From contig CAZGVV010000035.1 in the NCBI GenBank assembly GCA_964529155.1, positions 1 through 21,375 on the forward strand: a stretch of 21,375 nucleotides of DNA. The letters run 5' to 3'. The notes under the pieces are model-generated. The model was not told the origin of the DNA and did no database searches. It was given only the letters and a program-made list of their open reading frames with translations. Positions 1 to 6,688 of the stretch are shown one piece after another. The stretch comes from CAZGVV01 sp964529155 (GTDB lineage: Bacteria > Pseudomonadota > Alphaproteobacteria > Rickettsiales > SXRF01). Made by a program: the position numbers and the translations under genes. Each line of letters opens with the position of its first letter. Within the stretch, counting starts at the first letter, position 1.

Positions 1-82
1 CACTGCAATCGCCCGACAAAACTTCAATAAGCCGCTGAATATATTGCGTACTAGTATTGACCCAGTATTCTAGGTCGTCTAA

Positions 83-120
83 TTCGTAATGTGGTGCTCT
101 GCCAACTGAGCTGCGGCGGC
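83..120 (-). tRNA. 5' half of a tRNA gene (partial; anticodon loop reads ACG)
   Basis: Read on the minus strand from 120, the sequence has a 7-nt acceptor strand (GCCGCCG), a D arm (GCTC, AGTTGGCA, GAGC), an anticodon stem strand CCACA and a loop TTACGAA, whose anticodon would be ACG (Arg). The matching 3' stem strand (TGTGG) is absent: the next bases are TTAGA, and no variable loop, T arm or acceptor 3' strand follows before the window edge. A 6-bp hairpin (60-65 with 70-75) sits just past the break. It may be a tRNA cut by integration at the anticodon loop, a tRNA interrupted by an intron whose 3' exon lies outside the window, or a remnant. The 5' half is clear; its status is not. Confidence 0.55.
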
Positions 121-164
121 ATTTTAAAGTGTATTTTATCCAATGGGCGGGCGTCATACAACCA

Positions 165-196
165 GGCGCACCCCTTGGCAATCAGGGGGGTGCGCC
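165..196. terminator. 10-bp GC-rich hairpin, terminator-like but without a T tract
   Basis: GGCGCACCCC (165-174) is perfectly complementary to GGGGTGCGCC (187-196) with a 12-nt loop. No run of T follows on either strand, so an intrinsic terminator is not certain. It separates the half tRNA from the XRE promoter region. Apart from this hairpin and the palindromes at 215-267, I see no gene between 121 and 352. Confidence 0.4.
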
Positions 197-214
197 CCAT
201 ATTAAGGATATAAC

Positions 215-267
215 GCTTATAAAACAATTGATATATAAGCCTTATAACAATTTAATTTAAATTAAAT
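215..267. promoter_or_regulatory. AT-rich palindromic control region upstream of the XRE gene
   Basis: There are two symmetric elements. GCTTATA (215-221) is mirrored by TATAAGC (234-240), and 250-267 is a perfect 18-bp palindrome (ATTTAATTTAAATTAAAT). They lie 85-140 bp upstream of the start of the XRE-family regulator, a usual distance for operators of such genes. A further TTAA-rich stretch (309-328, containing the CtrA-like half site TTAACCAT) is nearer the start but does not have the N7 spacing of a full CtrA box. Binding by the neighbouring regulator is inference. Confidence 0.4.
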
Positions 268-352
268 AATAATCCGCTTTTGCTATTGCCGGTTGCGGGT
301 AAATGTGTTAATATCTTAACCATTAACGTGTAAATCAGTAAGGGTTGACCCT

Positions 353-793
353 ATGACGGAAAATATCATCGACACGCATATCGGTAAGAAATTACGCAGC
401 CGCCGCATGCTTATGGGCTTAAGCCAGGACGCCACCGCACGCGCGGCGGGCATTACGTTCCAGCAAGTGCAGAAATATGAAAAAGGCGCCAATGCCATGA
501 ACGCCACCAAGCTGTTGGTGTTCGCCCAATTAATGCGCGTGCCGGTGAGTTACTTTTTCTCCGGGTTGGAAGAATCGGTGTCTGATGAGGCGCTCTTGGC
601 GGCGGAAGCTCCGCCGGAAGGCGCGGAAAAACGCAACGTGTTCGGGCTTGAGGCGGGGAATGCCTATGGCTCAGACCGCGAATCGCTGGAGTTAATGAAA
701 GCGTTTACCCGCATTGAGCGCCCTTACGTGCGCCGCCGGTTGGCGGATTTAGCCCGGGCGTTGGCGGATAGCAAGCTAACTACTGAAGAATAG
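353..793 (+). CDS. XRE/Cro-CI family transcriptional regulator
   Basis: A 146-aa DNA-binding regulator. Residues ~10-65 form a classic helix-turn-helix of the lambda repressor type: IGKKLRSRRMLMGLSQ, then AAGITFQQVQKYEKG with the recognition helix, then a helix ending in VSYFF. The rest is an acidic linker and a C-terminal helical segment (FTRIERPYVRRRLADL) typical of alphaproteobacterial members of this family. No ligand or peptidase domain is present. The ATG at 353 has a short purine-rich SD (about 339-343). The gene stands alone, follows AT-rich palindromes that could be its operator, and ends in tandem hairpins. It may be the repressor of the phage-like locus or a host regulator. The fold is clear, the target is not. 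Confidence 0.9.
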   Translation: MTENIIDTHIGKKLRSRRMLMGLSQDATARAAGITFQQVQKYEKGANAMNATKLLVFAQLMRVPVSYFFSGLEESVSDEALLAAEAPPEGAEKRNVFGLEAGNAYGSDRESLELMKAFTRIERPYVRRRLADLARALADSKLTTEE

Positions 794-794
794 G

Positions 795-835
795 GCGTTT
801 TAACGCTTTTTAAGCCGGTTGGCTCGGCTTTTTTT
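795..835 (+). terminator. Tandem intrinsic terminators of the XRE gene, overlapping the end of the convergent gene
   Basis: Two hairpins follow the XRE stop codon directly. GCGT/ACGC (795-798 with 803-806) is followed by a T run, and AAGCCG/CGGCTT (812-817 with 825-830) is followed by seven Ts to 835. The second hairpin lies inside the last codons of the convergent minus-strand gene, so the DNA both terminates one transcript and codes for the tail of the other. Confidence 0.75.
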
Positions 836-1241
836 GCTGGGCTTTAATCATGGCCACGATGTCGGTGAGGCGTTGTTCCTCATGTTTTAATACGGCAGCG
901 GTTTGGGCTTTTTTCAGTTTTTCTAAGAGATGATCCAAATAATGGTCATCAAAGCCGTGCTCGCGTTGCATCTGGTCTTGGATGGCGGCTGGCACGTCAG
1001 CATCGAAACCGTAAGCGATGATTTGGCCGTAATCGGCGTGCATGAACGGTGTGCCGGATCTGCATATGGCTAAAAATGCGCCGTATGCGCTGGGCGGTAC
1101 GGCGAGATAGACCCAGTAGGGCGTGTTGTTGGCCTGCATGCCGCGGTCCAGCACGATGATGGCCGATTCAGCATCGGCGAGGGCGAGCTCCTCTGCGGTC
1201 GGCGCTTTGAGTTTTCCGGCGGCGGTGAATTGAAATGCCAT
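810..1241 (-). CDS. Small protein of family P, member 1 (unknown function)
   Basis: A 143-aa protein of unknown function. The start is the ATG at 1241, one base after the TAA of the 304-aa gene (TAATATG), so the two are translationally coupled; a G-rich SD lies inside the end of the upstream gene. The central region aligns by eye with two other proteins in this window (4495-4770 and 7251-7598). All three share a strand ending in a hydrophobic run and RG (here IIVLDRG), a Y-x-Y/V hydrophobic strand (YWVYLAV), a DYGxII-x-x-G block (DYGQIIAYGF), then a P..(I/V/M)...M..E(H/Y)(G/S)F block (MQREHGF). The C-terminal ~35 residues are a charged helix (K, Q, E). No signal peptide or membrane segment is seen. 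The longer reading from 1436 is rejected because it runs against the 304-aa gene. Confidence 0.75.
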   Translation of the reverse strand: MAFQFTAAGKLKAPTAEELALADAESAIIVLDRGMQANNTPYWVYLAVPPSAYGAFLAICRSGTPFMHADYGQIIAYGFDADVPAAIQDQMQREHGFDDHYLDHLLEKLKKAQTAAVLKHEEQRLTDIVAMIKAQQKKPSQPA

Positions 1242-1242
1242 A

Positions 1243-2157
1243 TTACACCACCCCAAGCGATGCGCCAGCGTTGCGAACCACGCCACCTGCAGCGAGAGGT
1301 GCTGAGGGCATATCCACCGATGCAGAGGCGAATTGCAGGCGCGACGGTTCGGGCAGGTTCTGCGCGAGGGCTTCTTTGGCAATGACCGGTTCGGCGGCGG
1401 CGGTGTTCCCGGCGGCAAGGCCGGTGACGGGCGCACCGGTGGAAACGGAGGCGACTAAGCGATTGGTTTGTTCTGCGTATTCAGTGGAATCTTCTTTTTT
1501 AACGATGGGGTCGGCTTGTTTTTCCTGTGCCTGATTAAATGCAGTTTGTGTGCTGTGAACCAGTTCGGGATTTTTCTCTTTAAGTAGAGCCAGTTCATTA
1601 TCGCCTATACTGCTGACAATGCCAGCGGCTGTTGCTGATGCTCCCAAGGCGAGTGATTCATTGAGCACAAAGGCCGTATGAGCAGTATTTTTTTCCGGGC
1701 CGTTCATGGCGGCGGTAGGGGTGGCGTTGGCTTCTTGCTCTAGCGTGGGTTTGGTGTCCTTGGGAGAGGGCATGGTATCGCCAAGGGAAGGTTCTTTGGT
1801 GAGTGGTGGGCTGAGTTGGGCCGGTGGAGGATTGATCTCGAGTGCGTCTGTTTGTAATACGGGGGCTTTTTCAGCGACGACTTCTTGTTGGGTTAATTGC
1901 GTGGCTTCCGGAGTTTTTGCATCCTGAATTGCAGTAGGGTTTTCTTCTGCAAGTTGTTCACCTCCGGCCTGTGCAGACAGGACTATTTCTGGCGCTACGG
2001 CTGCGGAAGATTTATTGGCATTTGGTTCGTTTGTTTCTGCAGCGGCGACATCGCTTGAGACCTTACCCGTTTTTTTAGGCTCCGCTACTGCAGCTTGTGC
2101 TTTGCTGACGGTGGGATCGATGACCGGTGCTGGGGCTATCTCGATGGTTTCTTCCAT
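1243..2157 (-). CDS. Disordered Ala/Pro/Glu-rich 304-aa protein (unknown function)
   Basis: Unrecognised. Most of the 304 residues are A, P, E, T, S, K and Q in low-complexity order with no visible fold. One better-ordered stretch is near residues 165-200 (FVLNESLALGASATAAGIV, then NELALLKEKNP). The C-terminus is Ala/Gly-rich. The ATG at 2157 has a very strong SD (AGAGGAGG) at good spacing, and the frame stays open for 304 codons, so I take it as a real gene. It is followed after one base by family P member 1, which suggests the two act together, perhaps with this one as a linker or scaffold-like partner. It is transcribed divergently from the prohead protease; the ~100-bp gap holds both promoters. 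Confidence 0.7.
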   Translation of the reverse strand: MEETIEIAPAPVIDPTVSKAQAAVAEPKKTGKVSSDVAAAETNEPNANKSSAAVAPEIVLSAQAGGEQLAEENPTAIQDAKTPEATQLTQQEVVAEKAPVLQTDALEINPPPAQLSPPLTKEPSLGDTMPSPKDTKPTLEQEANATPTAAMNGPEKNTAHTAFVLNESLALGASATAAGIVSSIGDNELALLKEKNPELVHSTQTAFNQAQEKQADPIVKKEDSTEYAEQTNRLVASVSTGAPVTGLAAGNTAAAEPVIAKEALAQNLPEPSRLQFASASVDMPSAPLAAGGVVRNAGASLGVV

Positions 2158-2258
2158 GCCTGTTCCTCCTCTTTCCGCTGTTCTTACTATAGCGCGTCTG
2201 TGTGACAGTATCGTGACGTTTCCTCACTTTTTTGACCTTTATGGAGGGAGTTTTTGCT

Positions 2259-2876
2259 ATGTATTATGACCGTAAAATCAGTGCTGCAATGCGTGAGTGT
2301 AAGCGTTTGCGTGCCCCTGTTTCATTGAAATCCGTAAGCGAAGATGGGCGATTTGCCGGGTATGCCAGCGTGTTTGGCGTGGTGGATTCGCACGCCGACG
2401 TGGTGGAGCGCGGGGCGTTTACCGATACGATTCGCGGCAGGAAGCACGCCATTAAATTGCTGTGGCAACACCAGCAAGACGCGCCGATTGGGGTGATTAC
2501 CGAGCTGTTTGAAGATGGGAAAGGGTTGTTCATGGAGGGGCGGTTGCTACATGAAGTGGCCCGCGCGCGTGAGGCATTGGCGTTGATGAAGGCAGGCGCG
2601 CTGAACGGGCTGTCCATTGGCTATTCACCGACGCGCTATGTGATCGACCCGGTCAGTGGCGTGCGGCGGTTGAAGGAGGTGGAATTGTGGGAGATCAGCC
2701 TCGTGACCTTCCCAGCCAATAGCGCGGCGCAGGTGACGGTGGTGAAGAGTGGCAGCATTCAGCAAGCGGATAGTCCAATTCCCTCCGCTGTCACCTTGCC
2801 ATTATTGGAAGCCTTGGGACGGGCGGCAGGGGTGTTGTGCTTAAAACCGAGTCATTATTTGATTGACAAGAATTAA
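2259..2876 (+). CDS. HK97-family prohead protease
   Basis: A 205-aa capsid maturation protease (U35-type herpesvirus-like assemblin fold) that cuts the scaffold-like N-terminal domain from the capsid protein during head assembly. Family hallmarks are RFAGYASVFGVVDSHADVV near the N-terminus, LLWQHQQDAPIG with the candidate catalytic His71, ALNGLSIGYSP with the candidate nucleophile Ser119, and ELWEISLVTFPAN. Length is normal for the family. The ATG at 2259 is preferred because GGAGGGAG (2242-2250) sits 8 bases before it; the in-frame TTG at 2232 has no such site. Normally the portal gene lies just upstream and the capsid gene just downstream. Here no portal is in the window, and the capsid gene is 2.5 kb away behind four unrelated genes. 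Confidence 0.93.
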   Translation: MYYDRKISAAMRECKRLRAPVSLKSVSEDGRFAGYASVFGVVDSHADVVERGAFTDTIRGRKHAIKLLWQHQQDAPIGVITELFEDGKGLFMEGRLLHEVARAREALALMKAGALNGLSIGYSPTRYVIDPVSGVRRLKEVELWEISLVTFPANSAAQVTVVKSGSIQQADSPIPSAVTLPLLEALGRAAGVLCLKPSHYLIDKN

Positions 2877-2902
2877 ATAATTATTATTATTATTTTAATC
2901 TT

Positions 2903-3895
2903 ATGACGCATACTGCTAACCATTCAGAAACATGGGCTGCAGGGTCCAAGCGTGAGGCAGAAACCGGTCCGGCTGCCAACCAAAAATTGCATGAAGAGCG
3001 TTATCCGAATGGGTGTCCCGATATGCAGTTTGTGTATGCGGGGAATCCGCCGTTTGAAGTGTCCTATGTGACCTTAAAGGATAGTGAGCGTGATGCGCTG
3101 GCTAAGGATTTTACCCCTTATGTATATACGATTAAAGACCTTAACCCAGCTACAATAACGGCGCTCGCGCGCACCGTAAAAGAATGGGTGCCCGACCGCC
3201 TAAAACGGGCGCTTACCGCTTTGGAGGATAAAGACACGTCCTCAGTTGTCGTGCTGCGTAATGTACCGGAAGTTTTAATCTCCGATACGTCCGAAGTTTA
3301 CAGGCAGCCGTCCTTTGCAAGCCTGTTCCCCTCGACACTCTTGTCATGCCTTGGGAAAGAGCCGGGGATGGTTATGCAAATCCTGCGCGACGCCTCTGAT
3401 GCGTTTATTAATGGTGACAAAATACATAAACATGGTACGCAGCTGGCGTGTTTAAGTGTGATGTTAAGCGATGGTGCATGTACGCGTTTTATCGATTGGT
3501 ACTCAATTCTGAAAGAGGCATCGCAGGATGCGGAACTTCGTGCGCTGTCGATTCATGTTTCCAATTGTGGTCTAAATGAAGCGTGTAAGATGACGCTTGC
3601 GGAAGCGGCGGATGATAATAATATTACGAAGTTAGAAGGGCATACGGTTTTTATTTCTCCTGCTGAACAGGAAGCCGATTGCGTACAACGGTTTGAACGC
3701 CTTGTTGCGCGTCATTCGCATAAAATACACGTAGGTCCCGGTGATGTTGTATTGTGGTCTGATCGGGGGCGCATTTATCATCAGGCGATGGTGACAAAGG
3801 TGAACAGCCCGGAAGTACCGCAAGGTTTAACGCGCGTGGCTTTTGTGGTAAGTGGCGAGGAAGAAATGAAAACCGCGCAGCAGGCTATTGCATGA
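2903..3895 (+). CDS. 330-aa protein, possibly TauD/clavaminate synthase-like oxygenase fold
   Basis: Tentative. The pattern resembles Fe(II)/2-oxoglutarate dioxygenases of the TauD/clavaminate-synthase group: a strand like SSVVVLRNVPE (about 113-123), a middle segment IHKHGTQLACLSVMLSDG (174-191) followed by CTRFIDW, and a late VGPGDVVLWSDRGRIYHQA (277-295) resembling the PGD...R..H block with distal His293, and Arg311 further on. The usual HxD/E metal motif is not obvious, since the middle block has His175 and His177 but no acid in place. It may therefore be inactive, divergent or another cupin-like protein. The start follows a (TTA)n-rich spacer with no clear SD. It sits 26 bases after the protease gene, in the same direction, and is foreign to normal head modules. 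Confidence 0.6.
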   Translation: MTHTANHSETWAAGSKREAETGPAANQKLHEERYPNGCPDMQFVYAGNPPFEVSYVTLKDSERDALAKDFTPYVYTIKDLNPATITALARTVKEWVPDRLKRALTALEDKDTSSVVVLRNVPEVLISDTSEVYRQPSFASLFPSTLLSCLGKEPGMVMQILRDASDAFINGDKIHKHGTQLACLSVMLSDGACTRFIDWYSILKEASQDAELRALSIHVSNCGLNEACKMTLAEAADDNNITKLEGHTVFISPAEQEADCVQRFERLVARHSHKIHVGPGDVVLWSDRGRIYHQAMVTKVNSPEVPQGLTRVAFVVSGEEEMKTAQQAIA

Positions 3896-3922
3896 GTGTT
3901 GATGTTGATATAATCTCAACTT

Positions 3923-4438
3923 ATGGCGCGTGTTGTTCCCTTAGAGCAGATCGAACAATCCATCCTGCTGCTGCGCGGGCAGAAGGTGATGCTGGATACG
4001 GATTTGGCGGAATTGTATGGGGTGGAGACAAAAGTGCTTATACAAGCCTCAAGCGCAATCCCGAGCGGTTTCCTGCGGATTTTGTTTTCCAATTGAATGA
4101 TAAAGAGATTCTGGCTTTGAGGTCACAATTTGTGACTTCAAAACAGGAGGCGCGGTGGCCGTTGCACCGCTCCCTATGTCTTCACCGAACAAGGGATTGC
4201 GATGCTTTCCAGCGTATTGCGCAGCTCGCGGGCGATTAGTGTGAATATTGAAATTATGCGGGCGTTTGTGCAGTTGCGTAGGATGCTATCATTGCATGCT
4301 GAGCTGGCGCGGAAGTTGAATGCGCTGGAGAGTACATATGACGCGCAGTTTAAGATCGTGTTTGAAGCGATTCGGGAATTAATGACGCCGATTGTGCCCA
4401 AGAAAAAAGGGCGTATTGGGTTTCGGTTGAGCGAATAG
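3923..4438 (+). pseudogene. Frameshifted ORF6N (KilA-related) domain protein
   Basis: The first frame gives MARVVPLEQIEQSILLLRGQ and DTDLAELYGVETKVL, the standard start of the ORF6N DNA-binding domain found in phage and mobile-element proteins. Homology then jumps to the next frame near 4047 (LKRNPERFPADFVFQLND..., apparent loss of one base) and returns to the first frame near 4147 (GGRCTAPYVFTEQGIAML), continuing to a helical C-terminus ending PKKKGRIGFRLSE at 4438. Without the shifts it would be a normal ~170-aa protein. Two separate shifts argue for decay rather than programmed recoding, though a sequencing error could explain one. It starts 27 bases after the end of the 330-aa gene. Confidence 0.85.
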
Positions 4439-4494
4439 ATTTGGCGCAAGACAGAGGTGCTGGTGGTGGTGGCTGGTGCTGGTGAAGAATAAGG

Positions 4495-4770
4495 CTATTC
4501 GGTGAAGCTGTATTCGTCTTTCATCTTTTTCTTCATGTCGTCTGGCGGGTTTTCGCCGTAGCCGGAGTAGATGATTTTGCCGTAATCGGTGAGTTGGATC
4601 TGGCCGCGTTTGGCGTCGATTTCGAAGAGGCGTTTTTTGGGTTTGTCTACCATGACGTAATACCAGGCGGCGCGGCTGGTGCTGTCATTGCCGCGCACCA
4701 AATAAATACAGTCCGTGCGTGAAGAGCTGACGCTGCTGGCAAAACTTTTGCGGGGTTCTTCACGTACCAT
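4495..4770 (-). CDS. Small protein of family P, member 2 (unknown function)
   Basis: A 91-aa protein, the shortest of the three P paralogues. Shared blocks are CIYLVRGND (compare VLLVRGEN in member 3), AAWYYVMV (compare IYAYIAV), DYGKIIYSGYG (compare DYGQIIAYGF and EYGIILESGEG) and KKKMKDEYSF (compare RERMTKEYGF). It lacks the C-terminal charged helix of member 1. The ATG at 4770 follows the stop of the 190-aa gene by one base (TAATATG), the same junction as in member 1, with AAGGAG inside the upstream gene as SD. It is a real gene by conservation and coupling. No catalytic motif is evident. Confidence 0.75.
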   Translation of the reverse strand: MVREEPRKSFASSVSSSRTDCIYLVRGNDSTSRAAWYYVMVDKPKKRLFEIDAKRGQIQLTDYGKIIYSGYGENPPDDMKKKMKDEYSFTE

Positions 4771-4771
4771 A

Positions 4772-5344
4772 TTATTCGCTCCTTAGTTTTTCTTTGTGCA
4801 GGGCGGAGAGCGACTCTACCGCGACATTCGCAGAGGGTATAGCATTGCTGCTTGCTTCTGACAACTGCGAGGACGGGGAGAACAGCGCGGCGCGTTTGCC
4901 CAGCAATAAATCCAGAGTGAGCTGGATGGTGCGGGATTCCAGCGGTTTGCGTGCCTCAACGATGGTAAGCATGGCGGTTGGCGGGTGCGGAAGCGGGTTT
5001 GTGCCGGCGCGCTCCAGCCATTGTTCTACGACGTAGCCGGTATGGGAGCCGTCATGCGTCACCAGCGCCATAACCGGTGGGCGCTTGGCGGCGGCGTAGG
5101 CGTCCATGAATGCGTGCAGGCGTTCTTCATAATTCGGTTTGCCCGGTGCGCCGATATGGGCAAGCGTTACCTGCTGGCGCGATATATCTTGAATAAATTG
5201 CTGTGGATGCCGGGGATTGAACTCGGTTTTTACAGTAGGGCAATCGGCATAGGCCGTGTTGCCAAGCAGCGCACGATACGTTTCCACCACACGCACATAT
5301 CCGGCGTCGAAAGCAAATCCAATAGTGGGTTGTCGGTGCGGCAT
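4772..5344 (-). CDS. 190-aa protein of unknown function
   Basis: Not recognised. The first two thirds look like a mixed alpha/beta soluble domain: PTIGFAFDAGYVRVVETYRALLG, a QQVTLAHIGAPG strand-turn, PPVMALVTHDGSHTGYVVEQWL, and PTAMLTIVEARKPLESRTI followed by a helix. The last ~40 residues are S/A-rich and probably flexible. No signal peptide or transmembrane helix is seen. It is coupled to family P member 2 and read divergently from the capsid gene across a 77-bp gap that holds a CtrA box. No SD precedes the ATG at 5344, so the start could lie elsewhere. Its position on the opposite strand inside the head module marks it as an insertion or cargo gene. Confidence 0.65.
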   Translation of the reverse strand: MPHRQPTIGFAFDAGYVRVVETYRALLGNTAYADCPTVKTEFNPRHPQQFIQDISRQQVTLAHIGAPGKPNYEERLHAFMDAYAAAKRPPVMALVTHDGSHTGYVVEQWLERAGTNPLPHPPTAMLTIVEARKPLESRTIQLTLDLLLGKRAALFSPSSQLSEASSNAIPSANVAVESLSALHKEKLRSE

Positions 5345-5366
5345 GCGGAAATAGTATCGGCAATGG

Positions 5367-5382
5367 TTAATGAAATATTAAC
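5367..5382. promoter_or_regulatory. Perfect CtrA-type box in the 190-aa gene / capsid gene divergent promoter
   Basis: 5367-5382 reads TTAA, seven bases, TTAAC, the consensus for the cell-cycle regulator CtrA of alphaproteobacteria. The element is the core of an inverted repeat (GGTTAAT 5365-5371 and ATTAACC 5377-5383), so it matches the consensus on both strands. It is the only exact match I found in the window and lies 40 bp before the capsid start. CtrA influences GTA production in Rhodobacter; direct control here is inference. Confidence 0.6.
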
Positions 5383-5421
5383 CAGAAACTAAACATTTTT
5401 TTCACAAAAGCAACGAGGAAT

Positions 5422-6612
5422 ATGATGTCAATACCAGAAATAACGGATCGCGTAAATGCTTTAGGCCATGCCTGGGAGCAATTTAAGTACATTAACGACT
5501 CACGGTTGTATGAAATTGAACGTAAAGGTGTAGCTGATGGCTTATATACCGAGCATTTGCACCGTATTAGCGAGGCGCTGGATCAGCATAAATCACGCCT
5601 GGATCAGATCGAAACCGTGTGGAGCCGCCCTTCCGCTGCGGGGGGGAATCTCCCGGAGGCGCATACATCGCTAGAGGGGTATGAAAAAGCATTTACCAGC
5701 TACTTGCGCAAAGGCGTAGATAACGGGTTGGAAGTACAGGTAAAGGCCCTCTCCGTGGGGTCCGACCCGGATGGCGGGTATCTGGTGACGCCGACCATGT
5801 CGCAGAAGATTGTGACCGCCATTTTTGAAACCTCGCCGATTCGCCAATTGGCATCGGTGGAGACTATTTCTTCCGACGCACTGGAAATGCTGGATGACCA
5901 TAACGCCGCTGCTGCTGGCTGGGTGGCGGAGACGGGTATGCCTTCTGAGACATCGGCGCCGCAAATCGCTAAGCGCTCGATCCTGGCGCATGAGCTATAC
6001 GCGCAGCCGAAAGCTACGCAAAAATTGATCGATGATTCAGCGATTAATGTGGAGGAATGGCTGGCGCGGAAAGTGGCGGATATTTTTGGCCGCATGGAAA
6101 ATGCGGCCTTTGTGAATGGCACGGGGGTGGGGCAGCCGCGTGGATTTCTGACATATGCGGCTGGGACCGCCTGGGGCCAGATTCAGCAAGTGAGTTCGGG
6201 CGTGAGCGGGCAAATCACCGGGGATAAGCTCATTGAGGTGTTTTATGCGTTGAAAGACGCCTATATGCGTCGCGCCAGCTTCATGATGAATCGCTCCGTT
6301 GCACAGCAGGTGCGTACACTTAAAACGTCGACTAATCAGTATTTATGGCAGCCGGGGTTAAGCGCAGGCGCGCCAGATACTCTGCTGGGTGTGCCGGTAT
6401 ATATGGCGTCTGACATGCCGGTGGCGGCATCGGCGTCGTTGTCAGTGGCGGTGGGCGATTTCCAGAGCGCCTATCAGGTTGTAGATCGCCTGGGCATTAG
6501 CGTGTTGCGTGATCCTTTCACCGAAAAGCCTTTTGTCAAATTCTACACCACCAAACGCACCGGCGGCGATGTGGTGAACTTTGAGGCGATTAAGATTTTG
6601 AAGCTCAGCTAA
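5422..6612 (+). CDS. Major capsid protein, HK97 family
   Basis: A 396-aa shell protein of HK97 fold. Residues 1 to ~108 are a charged helical scaffold-like delta domain (EQFKYINDSRLYEIERK..., HRISEALDQHKSRLDQIE) that the upstream protease would remove. The mature part begins near ALSVGSDPDGGYLVTP, the family signature around the cleavage site. Further hallmarks are ETSPIRQLASVETI, GWVAETGMPSETSAP, RMENAAFVNGTGVGQPRGFL and, late, PVYMASDMPV and KFYTTKRTGGDVVNFEAIKIL. It is full length with no lesion. The ATG at 5422 follows CGAGGAA as SD; the second ATG at 5425 is equally possible. Upstream is a CtrA-type box, downstream a small capsid-associated gene. Confidence 0.95.
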   Translation: MMSIPEITDRVNALGHAWEQFKYINDSRLYEIERKGVADGLYTEHLHRISEALDQHKSRLDQIETVWSRPSAAGGNLPEAHTSLEGYEKAFTSYLRKGVDNGLEVQVKALSVGSDPDGGYLVTPTMSQKIVTAIFETSPIRQLASVETISSDALEMLDDHNAAAAGWVAETGMPSETSAPQIAKRSILAHELYAQPKATQKLIDDSAINVEEWLARKVADIFGRMENAAFVNGTGVGQPRGFLTYAAGTAWGQIQQVSSGVSGQITGDKLIEVFYALKDAYMRRASFMMNRSVAQQVRTLKTSTNQYLWQPGLSAGAPDTLLGVPVYMASDMPVAASASLSVAVGDFQSAYQVVDRLGISVLRDPFTEKPFVKFYTTKRTGGDVVNFEAIKILKLS

Positions 6613-6688
6613 GCAGCGGTGATGGGGGTGGCTGTTACGCCGCTTCTCATCACCTAAGACCCATACCCTAGTTTATGAGGAGAATTCC

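Noticed and set aside
1..120. Minus-strand coding frame giving RRSSVGRAPHYELDDLEYW
   Set aside because: The SSVGRAP text is the usual spurious translation of a tRNA 5' half; no start codon and the tRNA explains the sequence.
309..328. CtrA box before the XRE gene
   Set aside because: TTAA words are present but their spacing is 3, 4 or 11 bases, not the required 7.
1242..1436. Longer start for the 810-1241 minus-strand gene
   Set aside because: The extension runs through the end of the well-supported 304-aa gene in another frame, is Pro/Arg-rich without homology, and the coupled ATG at 1241 with conserved family blocks starts after it.
1235..1534. Plus-strand ORF of 99 codons opposite the 304-aa gene
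   Set aside because: It is the antisense of a low-complexity Ala/Pro-rich gene, which is automatically open; no SD and no resemblance to a real protein.
3892..4239. 115-codon plus ORF as an intact gene
   Set aside because: Only its middle part carries ORF6N sequence; its start and end are out-of-frame reads of the same gene, so it is one segment of the pseudogene.
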